Source of the DNA: JAWXBG01 sp044375415
GTDB taxonomy: Bacteria > Bacteroidota > Bacteroidia > Flavobacteriales_D > Sanyastnellaceae
Direction: 5' to 3'
Assembly: GCA_044375415.1 (NCBI GenBank)
Contig: JBILMS010000042.1
Location: 1-29,771 of the forward strand
Length of the DNA: 29,771 nucleotides
Position 1 is the first letter of the stretch. The number at the start of each line of letters is the position of its first letter. Made by a program: the position numbers and the translations under genes. Below the pieces are notes generated by a model. That model worked only from the letters and a program-made list of their open reading frames with translations. It did no database searches and was not told the origin of the DNA. This document shows, in pieces, positions 8,533-17,058 of the stretch.

Positions 8533-9735
8533 TTAGTTCAGAGAATTCTCCAGACGTTTGATTCCTATAAGTACCACCATTCCAAAACCCGCTAGAACCA
8601 TCCACAATACTTGATAACCACCCTTCGAAATTACCTGTGTTGCAATTATTGGAGTCAAAATCTGAGCTGCAGACCAAGCCATTCCGTAAAATGCCATGTA
8701 CCTACCCTTATTCGAATCTACTGACCTACTATTTACCCATGTATTCATAAAAGGCATCGCCAACATTTCAGAGAAGGAGATTACAACAGTTAACACAGCC
8801 ATCCACCACCAACCATGAACCATTAGCAGCGCGGCATATGTTGCAATGAGTAATGCAGCTCCTATCGCAATAAAATTATAATTGGATGTTTTATTCTCAA
8901 TTTTATAGATCATCACCATCTCGATTACAGCGACCAAGAGACCATTCAATCCCATGAGCAGACCTATTTGCGACTTAGTCAATTCTTCCACTTCTCTGTA
9001 ATACAATGGCATTGTGGTAAAAAATTGCAGAAAAGCAACGGCATAAAACACAACGAGAGGAAGAAAAAGCATAAACGCCTTATCCCGAAGAGGCGATAAA
9101 GCTCGACCCTCAGGAGATTTTCTATGGTGTTGCTCGAAATTTCGTACCGGAATTTTCCCCAAAAAACTCAGAACAATAACAGCGGCCAACATACAAGTGA
9201 TACCATCCGCCCAAAAAATCAATTGAGCTCCTATGTCTGAAAGGAAGCCGCCGATCATTGGTCCTACGGCAAATCCTAAATTGATGGCCAAACGATTGAT
9301 GGAAATGGATCGTGTATAATTCTCGGGCTTACTGTAGAAAGATACAGCCGTCATATTTGCGGGCCTAAAAGCCTCAGCTAACAGGGTAGTCACAAACAAA
9401 CCAATGCACAGCTCTCCAAAACTCCGAAGGAATCCGACCACAATAAACATGAGTCCACCTATAATAAGACTCATCCACATTACGCGGTAATAGCCAATTA
9501 AATCAACTAATCTCCCACCAATGTACACACCTAAAAATGAACCCGCACCAAATAAGGCCATCATTACTCCGATGTCTTGTTTAGAAAAGTGCAAGGTTTC
9601 ATTGAGATAAACGGCAAGACTAAAGATTACCATTGTCCCCATTCGATTGATAAACTGGGTTAACGCCAATAACCAAACGGCAGGCTCTAGACCGCCATAT
9701 GCTTTTTTTATCAGAGAAAGTGGGCCACTCGACAT
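8533..9735 (-). CDS. Major facilitator superfamily permease
   Basis: A 400-residue inner-membrane transporter with about twelve hydrophobic segments in two six-helix halves. The loop between helices 2 and 3 carries an MFS motif-A-like sequence, GGRLVDLIGYYRV, and a charged central loop (FEQHHRKSPEGRALSPLRDK) separates the halves. The overall look is that of the drug-efflux-like MFS branch. The substrate cannot be told from sequence. I chose the ATG at 9735 (MSSGPLSLIKKAYGG); a TTG three codons earlier lies inside the apparent -7 box at 9742-9749 and cannot easily be a start. No regulator gene is adjacent. Confidence 0.9.
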   Translation of the reverse strand: MSSGPLSLIKKAYGGLEPAVWLLALTQFINRMGTMVIFSLAVYLNETLHFSKQDIGVMMALFGAGSFLGVYIGGRLVDLIGYYRVMWMSLIIGGLMFIVVGFLRSFGELCIGLFVTTLLAEAFRPANMTAVSFYSKPENYTRSISINRLAINLGFAVGPMIGGFLSDIGAQLIFWADGITCMLAAVIVLSFLGKIPVRNFEQHHRKSPEGRALSPLRDKAFMLFLPLVVFYAVAFLQFFTTMPLYYREVEELTKSQIGLLMGLNGLLVAVIEMVMIYKIENKTSNYNFIAIGAALLIATYAALLMVHGWWWMAVLTVVISFSEMLAMPFMNTWVNSRSVDSNKGRYMAFYGMAWSAAQILTPIIATQVISKGGYQVLWMVLAGFGMVVLIGIKRLENSLN

Positions 9736-9741
9736 AAAGCG

Positions 9742-9749
9742 CAAAAATA
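9742..9749 (-). promoter_or_regulatory. Candidate -7 box TATTTTTG for the MFS gene
   Basis: An exact TAnnTTTG match on the minus strand, ending only 6 nt before the ATG at 9735. If it is used, transcription would begin at or next to the start codon. No clear -33 TTTG is present at 19-21 bp. Confidence 0.45.
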
Positions 9750-9987
9750 CTTACGCACAGCACTTATTTCACGTAACCAAAAATTAAGGGAACCTCTAAA
9801 AACTGTGAAATAATCCTACATTGCGCATAAACACTAATTAGAATGGTATGCGCCAAGGATTTCCCGAATCTAAGCGATAGGATCACATCGCGATTCGGTG
9901 AATTACCGCAACAACCTCTATAGCATGAGTCGTGATAATACCTTGTAAAGATCACAGTCCGACAATAGATAAACACCTTGACTTTGC
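9750..9987. other. Non-coding gap between divergent MFS and lamin-tail genes
   Basis: I see no convincing gene, tRNA or strong hairpin here. The only longer open frame (minus strand, 70 codons) has no recognisable features. The gap presumably holds upstream promoter elements of both flanking genes. Confidence 0.6.
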
Positions 9988-9995
9988 TACATTTG
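9988..9995 (+). promoter_or_regulatory. Candidate -7 box TACATTTG for the lamin-tail protein gene
   Basis: An exact TAnnTTTG match ending 23 nt before the ATG at 10019, the same box and the same spacing as seen upstream of asd. The -33 element is not clear. Confidence 0.6.
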
Positions 9996-10018
9996 AACTC
10001 AATTTATAGCGAAATAAA

Positions 10019-13000
10019 ATGAGGTTTTGGTTTAAAATAATAGTATGTATCGGATTGCTCCATACTTCTGTAATGGCTCATTCACAGATTGTCTCCGACA
10101 ATTTTAACGACGGCGATCTCTCAATCAATCCCACGTGGACAGGGGACAATATCCTTTTCACAACCAACGCCAATTCACAACTTCAACTAAACGATGCCGT
10201 CGCCGGACAAGCATACTTGAGCACATCGTTCGTTGAAGAATCTCTAGATAATAAAGAATGGCAATTTTGGATTAAACAATCCTTTGCTCCCAGCGACAAT
10301 AATCAATCGCGTTTTTATCTCATGTCCAATGGCACCGGTCTGAGCTATCCCGGAAATGGCAGTTCCGGAAATCAAGGTTATTTCATTCGATTCGGTGAAG
10401 GTGGCAGCGATGACGCACTGAGGTTGTTTCGGGATGATGCTTCCGGCACACCTGTAGAACTACTCTCTGGTGTGGCAGCCTTTATTGGAGCTTCGTTCGA
10501 AGTTCGAGTAAAAGTTACTAGAGATGCGACAGGACTATGGAGTCTATATGCAGATGGTGCCGGCGGAACGAACTTTCAACTGCAAGGAACAACTTTAGAC
10601 AATACCTATCAAACATCATCTTCGCTGGGTTGGGTATGCACATACACTGCTACTAATGCCGACAATTTTTACCTCGACGATTTGTATTTCGGTGATATTA
10701 TAATAGATACTACTGCTCCACAATTGATTTCCGCAACGGCAATCACAGCAACTACTTTAGATGTCCTTTTTGATGAAGCTGTTGAACAAACTTCCGCCGA
10801 AACTATTCTCAATTATACACTTGAAGGCAGCATCAATCCTGTGCTTGCAGAGAGAGACGCCGTCAATTTCGCTTTAGTGCATCTAACCTTCGGAAATGAT
10901 TTCGCTCCAAATCAAGATCTAAACTTAAGTGTTACTGATGTTGCCGATGGGTCGGGAAATGAAATGTCGACAAGTGAAACAACATTCTCTTGGTTTGTTC
11001 CGTCAACAGCTCAATTCAGAGATGTGGTCATCAACGAAGTATTGGCAGATCCAACTCCGGTTGTTGGTCTTGCCGATGCCGAATTTATAGAACTATTTAA
11101 TGCGGGAGAAGATGCTTTTGATTTGGCAGAATGGACACTTGTCAATTCAAGCACAGTGCAAATTATACCTTCTCACATCCTAGCTCCGGGAGAATATGTA
11201 GTATTGTGTAGCGAGGCAAATGCAGGCTTTTTTGAAGAAGCTCTAGGGTTGAGTGCATTTTCTGCGCTTACCAACGATGGAGATAGTCTCACGCTGCTCA
11301 ACAATACCGGTGATGTTCTAGATATTTTAGTGTACAGTATCGATTGGTACGAAAGTCCGGAAAAAGAAGAAGGAGGGTGGTCTTTAGAACAAGTAAACCC
11401 ATTTCTTCCTTGTCAAGGTGGTAGTGCCAATTGGAAGGAAAGTTCTTCCCCTACCGGCGGAACACCCGGCTCTCAGAATTCTGTGTTTAATATGTCTCCA
11501 GACGTTGTAGCTCCCTCTGTAATCAATCACGGAATAATAAATCCTACAACACTTTTTATCTCCTTTTCCGAACCCGTTGATACATCAAGTACATTACCAA
11601 CATCATGGAGTTTAATCCCATTTAATTCAATTAATGCATATGAATGGAGCGGAACACTCGACAATATTGAACTAAACATTCAATTTCCAATCACTTTTGG
11701 CAATACACTTGAATTGACCGTAAGTGATGTCAGTGATTGCAGCAATAACACTTTAAGTCCTGCACAATTGATTTTCACTTTGGGTGCTATTCCTCAAATC
11801 GGAGATATAATTATTACCGAAATAATGGCTGACCCCGACCCTTCCATTCAAGCTCCACCGGCTGAATACATAGAGGTTCTAAATAAAAGCGACGAACTTC
11901 TTGATCTAGCAGGAATGAGTATTAACGATGCCATCATCGAAGGTCAAGTACTCCTCTCTCCCGGAGAATATTTAGTAATTGCCGATCAGTCCAATGCACT
12001 CGCTTTTCTTTCTGTTCCAAATTCTCTGTTGCTCGAAGATTTTCCCGGGCTCACAAATAGCGGTATGACGGTAACACTTACTTCCGCTGATTTAGAAGTA
12101 ATAGACGAAGTAGATTACACCATCGATTGGTATGGTGATCTCGATAAAATTGATGGCGGATGGTCGCTGGAATTAATCAACATAAATGACCCATGCAGTG
12201 ATAAAGGTAACTGGACTGCATCTCAAGACGAACGAGGAGGTACAGCCGGAGAAATCAATTCCGTATTCAACGATAGCCCTGATATCACAGCTCCTTCATT
12301 GCTCTATTTATTAATGGAGCCTCAGGAATCTGTAATGCTCGTTTTCGACGAACCCCTTGAAGATGCGAGTATAGCAAGCCTAAACTGGATTGTAGACGGA
12401 GTGCCTATCCCGACGGACAACAGTTTCATATCGCCCGAAAATCCATACGCATTGATTTTGTATTATGGTGAAATGACTCCAAATGAAATACATTCTTTTT
12501 CTTTAAGCGGGCTTTCCGATTGTTGGGGAAATACCATCAATGATGTGATCGGATTTTTTGGTCTAAATTCTGAACCCGAGATTGGAGATCTTTTAATCAA
12601 TGAAATTTTACCCGATCCATTCGATGGAGGTTCCGATTTTGTTGAAATCATCAATTCATCCTCAAAAATAATTTCATTACAAAATTGGAATATCGCCAAT
12701 GGGGATGGAGGAATACCGGACGATTCATTTGTAATTACCGAAGATGCCCGTATCATTTTACCGGGAGAGTACTTTTTGCTTACGGAAGATGGATTGGAAT
12801 TACCCAGTTTTTATCCATACACACGCACGGAAAGAATTCTACAAATAGAGAATTTACCTACACTAAATGTCGGTGATGGAGAAGTGTTATTGATAATGCC
12901 GGATCTTACTATCGCCGACTACATGACCTATAACAGCGACATGCATTATCCATTATTGAACTCAACAGATGGCGTTTCATTGGAACGTATATCGACATCA

Positions 13001-13423
13001 CGTCCATCGACAGACCAAACCAATTGGCACAGCGCAGCGGAATCGCAAGGATTTGCTACACCGGGTTATTTAAACTCGCAAGCATTCACCGGTGGTTTTA
13101 ATGAAAATGATATTACAGTGGATCCGGAGATCTTCTCACCTGACAATGACGGTTATCAAGATGTAACCACTATTTCATACATCAACGATACACCCGGTTG
13201 GGTTGCAACCGTTACTATCTATGACAGCGAAGGTCGGGAGGTCAGAAAATTATCTAGCAACGAATTGCTCGGAACCGCAGGAAGTATTAGTTGGGATGGC
13301 TTTACCGATAGCCGAATTTTAGCTCCGATTGGTGTTTATATTGTGTATTTCGAAGCGTTTGACCGAGAGGGACATGTCAATTCGACAAGAAAATCGTGTG
13401 TTTTGGCTCAAAAACTTCATTGA
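10019..13423 (+). CDS. Exported multi-module lamin-tail-domain protein
   Basis: A 1134-residue protein with a typical signal peptide (MRFWFKIIVCIGLL, cleavage likely near AHSQ at about residue 23). Residues 25-230 look like a beta-sandwich of the concanavalin/LamG type. Three modules of about 260 residues follow, each an SbsA-like Ig domain (starting near residues 233, 498 and 758) plus a lamin-tail domain (near 333, 593 and 854; INEVLADPTP, ITEIMADPDP, INEILPDP). The C-terminus (about 1037-1134; EIFSPDNDGYQD, GVYIVYFEAF) resembles the FlgD-type Ig domain. This arrangement is common in Bacteroidota surface or secreted proteins of unknown role. I do not see a canonical type A T9SS sorting signal. 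The gene stands alone, with a TACATTTG box 23 nt upstream of its ATG. Confidence 0.88.
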   Translation: MRFWFKIIVCIGLLHTSVMAHSQIVSDNFNDGDLSINPTWTGDNILFTTNANSQLQLNDAVAGQAYLSTSFVEESLDNKEWQFWIKQSFAPSDNNQSRFYLMSNGTGLSYPGNGSSGNQGYFIRFGEGGSDDALRLFRDDASGTPVELLSGVAAFIGASFEVRVKVTRDATGLWSLYADGAGGTNFQLQGTTLDNTYQTSSSLGWVCTYTATNADNFYLDDLYFGDIIIDTTAPQLISATAITATTLDVLFDEAVEQTSAETILNYTLEGSINPVLAERDAVNFALVHLTFGNDFAPNQDLNLSVTDVADGSGNEMSTSETTFSWFVPSTAQFRDVVINEVLADPTPVVGLADAEFIELFNAGEDAFDLAEWTLVNSSTVQIIPSHILAPGEYVVLCSEANAGFFEEALGLSAFSALTNDGDSLTLLNNTGDVLDILVYSIDWYESPEKEEGGWSLEQVNPFLPCQGGSANWKESSSPTGGTPGSQNSVFNMSPDVVAPSVINHGIINPTTLFISFSEPVDTSSTLPTSWSLIPFNSINAYEWSGTLDNIELNIQFPITFGNTLELTVSDVSDCSNNTLSPAQLIFTLGAIPQIGDIIITEIMADPDPSIQAPPAEYIEVLNKSDELLDLAGMSINDAIIEGQVLLSPGEYLVIADQSNALAFLSVPNSLLLEDFPGLTNSGMTVTLTSADLEVIDEVDYTIDWYGDLDKIDGGWSLELININDPCSDKGNWTASQDERGGTAGEINSVFNDSPDITAPSLLYLLMEPQESVMLVFDEPLEDASIASLNWIVDGVPIPTDNSFISPENPYALILYYGEMTPNEIHSFSLSGLSDCWGNTINDVIGFFGLNSEPEIGDLLINEILPDPFDGGSDFVEIINSSSKIISLQNWNIANGDGGIPDDSFVITEDARIILPGEYFLLTEDGLELPSFYPYTRTERILQIENLPTLNVGDGEVLLIMPDLTIADYMTYNSDMHYPLLNSTDGVSLERISTSRPSTDQTNWHSAAESQGFATPGYLNSQAFTGGFNENDITVDPEIFSPDNDGYQDVTTISYINDTPGWVATVTIYDSEGREVRKLSSNELLGTAGSISWDGFTDSRILAPIGVYIVYFEAFDREGHVNSTRKSCVLAQKLH
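10717..13100 (+). repeat. Three diverged Ig-like plus lamin-tail modules
   Basis: Within the lamin-tail protein the same two-domain block occurs three times at a period of about 260-265 residues, beginning near nt 10717 (APQLISATAI), 11512 (APSVINHGII) and 12292 (APSLLYLLME). Each block ends with a WSLE motif (WSLEQVNP, WSLELIN) or its equivalent (VSLERIS). The copies are diverged at DNA level, so the duplication is old. Confidence 0.8.
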
Positions 13424-13487
13424 TTTCACACAATTTCCCTATAAATCGTTCGTTTCGCATCAAATTCGACCTTTGCGTCTCCATCTA

Positions 13488-13495
13488 TATCTTTG
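13488..13495 (+). promoter_or_regulatory. Candidate promoter for the GT2-pyrC-DUF4296 operon
   Basis: TATCTTTG matches TAnnTTTG exactly and is preceded, at a spacing of 19 bp, by TTCG (13465-13468), a three-of-four match to the -33 TTTG. The box ends 18 nt before the TTG start at 13514. It also overlaps an earlier in-frame TTG (13493), which excludes that codon as a start. Confidence 0.6.
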
Positions 13496-13513
13496 CCCCA
13501 TAATTTCATCATT

Positions 13514-14239
13514 TTGAGCGACTGCCTCGTCATCATACCTACTTATAACGAAAAGGAAAATGTTGAACGCATGATTCGCAAAGTGTTCAGCTTGCCTAAA
13601 TCCTTTCACGTTCTTATTGTGGACGATGGTTCTCCTGATGGTACAGGTGACATTGTAAAATCTCTGCAAAACGAATTTAATTCTCAACTTCATATTCTCG
13701 AACGGAAGGGGAAACTTGGATTGGGCACAGCCTATATCGCCGGATTCAAATGGGGCTTGGAAAAAGGATACGAGTATATTTTTGAAATGGACTGTGATTT
13801 CTCCCACAATCCCGAAGACCTCGAGCGACTTTATGAGGGCTGCACCAAAGGTGGAGGCGATCTGAGTGTGGGTTCTCGCTATACCAAAGGCGGCAAAGTG
13901 GACAATTGGCCATGGAATCGCCTTCTGATGAGTAGTGGCGCTTCACTCTATGTAAATATGGTATTGTGGATGGGCGTTAAGGACCCCACAGCCGGATTTA
14001 TATGTTACTCCAGAAAAGTTTTAGAAGCAATTGATCTCGATGATATCCGCTTTATTGGTTATGCTTTTCAAATTGAAATGAAATATTCAGCCAAAAGACT
14101 GGGTTTTAAAATCGTAGAAGTACCGATTAAATTTATCGATCGTCAATTTGGCACCTCCAAAATGAGCATGGGCATTTTTAAAGAGGCATTTTGGGGAGTA
14201 ATAAAAATGCGTTCAAAAAAAATCAAAAGACGAAACTGA
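13514..14239 (+). CDS. Polyprenol monophosphomannose synthase-like glycosyltransferase (GT2)
   Basis: A 241-residue cytoplasmic-face glycosyltransferase of family 2. It shows the nucleotide-binding start VIIPTYNEKENV, VDDGSPDGT, the segment RKGKLGLGTAYIAGF, the DxD-type metal site EMDCDFSHNP, and KDPTAGFICYSRKVLEAI, all typical of dolichol or polyprenol phosphate mannose synthases. These move a sugar from a GDP- or UDP-sugar to a lipid phosphate carrier. There is no C-terminal membrane domain, as in the soluble bacterial class. No ATG occurs before codon 20, inside the GT fold, so the start is taken as TTG at 13514 (MSDCLVIIPTYNE). It lies 4 bp before pyrC. The exact donor and acceptor are inferred from the family. 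Confidence 0.87.
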   Translation: MSDCLVIIPTYNEKENVERMIRKVFSLPKSFHVLIVDDGSPDGTGDIVKSLQNEFNSQLHILERKGKLGLGTAYIAGFKWGLEKGYEYIFEMDCDFSHNPEDLERLYEGCTKGGGDLSVGSRYTKGGKVDNWPWNRLLMSSGASLYVNMVLWMGVKDPTAGFICYSRKVLEAIDLDDIRFIGYAFQIEMKYSAKRLGFKIVEVPIKFIDRQFGTSKMSMGIFKEAFWGVIKMRSKKIKRRN

Positions 14240-14243
14240 GAGC

Positions 14244-15587
14244 ATGGCACAAACCCTTATTAAAAATGTTTCGCTTGTAAACGAGGGCACGATAAGTCTG
14301 ATGGATATTCTCATATCCGACGAAGTAATTTCGAAAATCGCAAATGCCGGCACAATCGAGCACAAACCAAATTACATTGTTATTGATGGTACCGGCAAAC
14401 ATCTCTTTCCCGGTGTTATAGACGATCAAGTTCATTTTCGCGAGCCCGGTTTAACACATAAAGGTGATTTGTACACAGAAAGTCGGGCAGCTGTTGCGGG
14501 GGGTATTACATCGTATATGGAAATGCCGAACACTTTGCCAAATACGCTTACCCAAGAGCTTTTAGAAGAAAAATACAATCGCGCCGCAGAAGTTTCTCCT
14601 GCCAACTATAGCTTTTTTATGGGTGCCTCCAACGACAACCTAGATGAGGTTCTAAAAACAGATCCTAAAAATGTATGCGGAGTCAAAGTCTTTATGGGTT
14701 CAAGCACCGGTAGCATGCTCGTCGACAATAAAAACACATTGCAGGGCATTTTTGCAGAATGCCCTTTGTTGGTTGCTACACACTGTGAAGATGAGGAAAC
14801 CGTGCGCGCCAATGTTCTTAAGTACACTACCGAATATGGAGACTCCCTTACTGCGATACATCACCCGATGATACGCAATGTGGAAGCATGTTACCGTTCT
14901 TCTTCGATGGCCGTTGAGTTAGCCACACGGTATAATACGCGTTTACATATACTCCACATTTCAACGGCAAAAGAAACTGCCCTCTTCCGAAACGACATTC
15001 CATTGGAGGCAAAAAGAATTACTTCTGAAGCGTGTATCCATCACCTCTGGTTTTGTGATGAAGATTATGCGGAAAAAGGTAATTTTATAAAATGGAATCC
15101 GGCAATAAAGTCCTCAGACGATCGTGCCGCTATTTGGGAAGCTGTTCTGAACAACAGGATTGATGTAATTGCGACGGATCATGCTCCTCATACCTTGGAA
15201 GAAAAACAGCAAGTATACAGTAAGGCCCCCGCAGGTGGTCCCTTAGTCCAGCATACCTTGATTGCAATGCTAGATTTTTACCATCAGGGAAAAATCACTC
15301 TCGATCGGATTGCCGAAAAAATGAGTCATGCTGTAGCCAATCTTTTTAATATTGAAAAGCGCGGTTTCGTGAGAGAGGGTTATTATGCGGACTTGGTCTT
15401 GGTTGATTTAAACAAAAACTACTTCGTTGATAGACCAAGTTTATTATACAAATGTGGTTGGTCGCCATTCGAAGGTCACACATTTCGTTCTTCCATTGAA
15501 AGCACTTGGGTAAATGGGAACTTAGTCTACAATCAAGGTCAAATCATTGAGGGGACTCGCGGTCAACGATTACGTTTTAACCGATGA
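14244..15587 (+). CDS. pyrC: Dihydroorotase (Bacteroidota type, class I)
   Basis: Cyclises carbamoyl aspartate to dihydroorotate in pyrimidine synthesis. The 447-residue amidohydrolase has DDQVHFREPGLTHKG (residues 60-74), the candidate carbamylated lysine Lys148 in GVKVFMGSSTGSM, metal ligands His180 (ATHCEDE) and His238 (LHISTA), and catalytic Asp312 in ATDHAPHTLEE. The usual HxH metal pair is QxH here (Gln62, His64); as I recall, this is normal for the Bacteroidota branch. The ATG at 14244 follows the GT gene by 4 bp, and the stop overlaps the next gene at ATGA, so the three genes form an operon. pyrH lies in the same window but far away. Confidence 0.95.
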   Translation: MAQTLIKNVSLVNEGTISLMDILISDEVISKIANAGTIEHKPNYIVIDGTGKHLFPGVIDDQVHFREPGLTHKGDLYTESRAAVAGGITSYMEMPNTLPNTLTQELLEEKYNRAAEVSPANYSFFMGASNDNLDEVLKTDPKNVCGVKVFMGSSTGSMLVDNKNTLQGIFAECPLLVATHCEDEETVRANVLKYTTEYGDSLTAIHHPMIRNVEACYRSSSMAVELATRYNTRLHILHISTAKETALFRNDIPLEAKRITSEACIHHLWFCDEDYAEKGNFIKWNPAIKSSDDRAAIWEAVLNNRIDVIATDHAPHTLEEKQQVYSKAPAGGPLVQHTLIAMLDFYHQGKITLDRIAEKMSHAVANLFNIEKRGFVREGYYADLVLVDLNKNYFVDRPSLLYKCGWSPFEGHTFRSSIESTWVNGNLVYNQGQIIEGTRGQRLRFNR

Positions 15588-15931
15588 AAAAGTTCATATT
15601 ACTTCTTTGTTTGTGTACTACTGTATTCTCATGTGCTGAAAAAATTACTCGGCCCAATAACATTCTGGAACCGAAAAAAATGGCTGAAGTACTTGCCGAA
15701 GTGCAACTACTGGAGGCTGCATATAATATACAGTATTCTCGTCTCGACTCATCAAAGGCTACTATGATAAAAAGTTATGATGAACTCTTCGAAAAAACAG
15801 AAGTGAGCAGAGAAAGTTTTGAATCCAGCATTCAATATTATTCACTCCGTCCTGAAGAAATGATTGCCATTCAGGAAGATGTTGCAGATCTTTTGATGTC
15901 CCGCGAATCGGAAATAAAGTCCGATAAATAA
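15584..15931 (+). CDS. DUF4296 lipoprotein
   Basis: A 115-residue protein starting with a lipoprotein signal peptide (MKKFILLLCLCTTVFSC; lipobox VFSC, lipidated Cys at residue 17). The mature part matches the pattern of DUF4296: MAEVLAEVQLLEAAYNIQY, then SYDELFEKTEVSRESFESSI and YYSLRPEEM, mostly helical and charged. The family is found in Bacteroidota, often directly after dihydroorotase as here, and has no known function. Its start overlaps the pyrC stop by 4 bp, which implies translational coupling. It converges with the SDR gene with a gap of only 10 bp and no terminator. Confidence 0.85.
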   Translation: MKKFILLLCLCTTVFSCAEKITRPNNILEPKKMAEVLAEVQLLEAAYNIQYSRLDSSKATMIKSYDELFEKTEVSRESFESSIQYYSLRPEEMIAIQEDVADLLMSRESEIKSDK

Positions 15932-15941
15932 TTGACGTTCT

Positions 15942-16940
15942 TCAATACATGAAACCTACAGCATCGGCAAGGGCTTCATCCATCGAACGGAATTTAAGAG
16001 TCAACTGCTTCTCAATTTTTTGGTGATCGTATAAAAAACGAATCTTCATGCTGGCAATCGATTCACGTGTAACACCGGCCTTTTTACCCGTAAATAGCTC
16101 TTTCAAACCCTCCGTCAACAACGCCAATTTCGTTAACCATGAAGGCAATTCTTTTTTTGGCACTCGCACCTTAAGTTGTAAGGCCGCTTTTTGCCAAAGA
16201 TCTTTATACAGAATGTTGTCAGCACTCAGGGTATATCGTTCCCCGGTAATTTGCTTCTCCATTAGTCCTAACATTGCTTGTGCCGCATCGCGGACATGAA
16301 TAAAACCGGTTCCTCCAACAGGAAAATAATTCCATTCTTTCAAGATGTGTTCTAGAATAGCATTGCTGGATTGTCCCTTAGGTCCTGGACCCAAGATCAG
16401 AGCCGGATTTACAATCACCGCATTTAATCCCTCTTCCATGCCACGCCAAACCTCATTCTCGGCTAAGTGTTTTGTAATAGCATAATGAGTATGAACGGTA
16501 GAATCCGTCCAATTATCCGACTCCTTAACGGTTTGCATATGATGAGTTCTCCCGAGTGCGGCAATGGAACTTGTGTGGCACAAACGTATTCCCGGATAAA
16601 GCAACGCCGTGTTTACCACATTTGAAGTTCCATCGACATTAATCGCATACATCGATTTTCGGTCCCTTCGGTGATATGAAACTACCGCTGCACAGTGATA
16701 AACATTTTTTACATCAAGAAAAGCATCCTCCAAATCATCTACATTCAAAATATCCCCCTGAAACCACGAGAGTTTGTTCCAATGAGACGTCATATCTAGC
16801 TTGTAAAATTCGGCAAGACGTTTTAAAATTTCTCCGTCATTTCTGTTTCTAGAAAAAGCGCGAACATATTCACCTTTCTGCAGAAGTTCCAGAACAACGT
16901 GAGAACCCAAAAGTCCGGATGCACCGGTAACCAAATTCAT
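15942..16940 (-). CDS. NAD-dependent epimerase/dehydratase-family SDR
   Basis: A 332-residue extended short-chain dehydrogenase/reductase. The N-terminal Rossmann motif TGASGLLGSH begins at residue 5, and the active-site YxxxK pair is Tyr153 and Lys157 (HYAITKH). A HTSSIAALG strand and a VNPALILGPGPKG segment follow, as in dihydroflavonol-reductase-like and nucleoside-diphosphate-sugar epimerase families. The substrate is unknown. I chose ATG at 16940 because the coenzyme motif must start within the first few residues; a TTG at 16985 would add 15 residues ahead of it. A TAATTTTG box ends 6 nt before this ATG. Confidence 0.87.
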   Translation of the reverse strand: MNLVTGASGLLGSHVVLELLQKGEYVRAFSRNRNDGEILKRLAEFYKLDMTSHWNKLSWFQGDILNVDDLEDAFLDVKNVYHCAAVVSYHRRDRKSMYAINVDGTSNVVNTALLYPGIRLCHTSSIAALGRTHHMQTVKESDNWTDSTVHTHYAITKHLAENEVWRGMEEGLNAVIVNPALILGPGPKGQSSNAILEHILKEWNYFPVGGTGFIHVRDAAQAMLGLMEKQITGERYTLSADNILYKDLWQKAALQLKVRVPKKELPSWLTKLALLTEGLKELFTGKKAGVTRESIASMKIRFLYDHQKIEKQLTLKFRSMDEALADAVGFMY

Positions 16941-16946
16941 ATTTGA

Positions 16947-16954
16947 CAAAATTA
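16947..16954 (-). promoter_or_regulatory. Candidate -7 box TAATTTTG for the SDR gene
   Basis: An exact TAnnTTTG match on the minus strand, ending 6 nt before the ATG at 16940. The spacing is the same as for the MFS gene and would give a leaderless or nearly leaderless mRNA. A CTTG lies 21 bp upstream as a poor -33 candidate. Confidence 0.45.
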
Positions 16955-17058
16955 GCGCATAAATAGCCCGTTTCACAAGGCACAAAATCAGGTCAATTTA
17001 GTAAACCAAATTGACCCACTCTTGTTTTATCATTGTTCCCCCAATACGAATACAGAAT

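Noticed and set aside
9764..9976. 70-codon minus-strand ORF in the gap between the MFS and lamin-tail genes
   Set aside because: Its composition is cysteine-, tyrosine- and arginine-rich without any domain, signal peptide or coupling to a neighbour; it looks like chance.
16941..16985. TTG start adding 15 residues to the SDR
   Set aside because: It would put extra residues before the Rossmann motif, and it lies upstream of the apparent -7 box.
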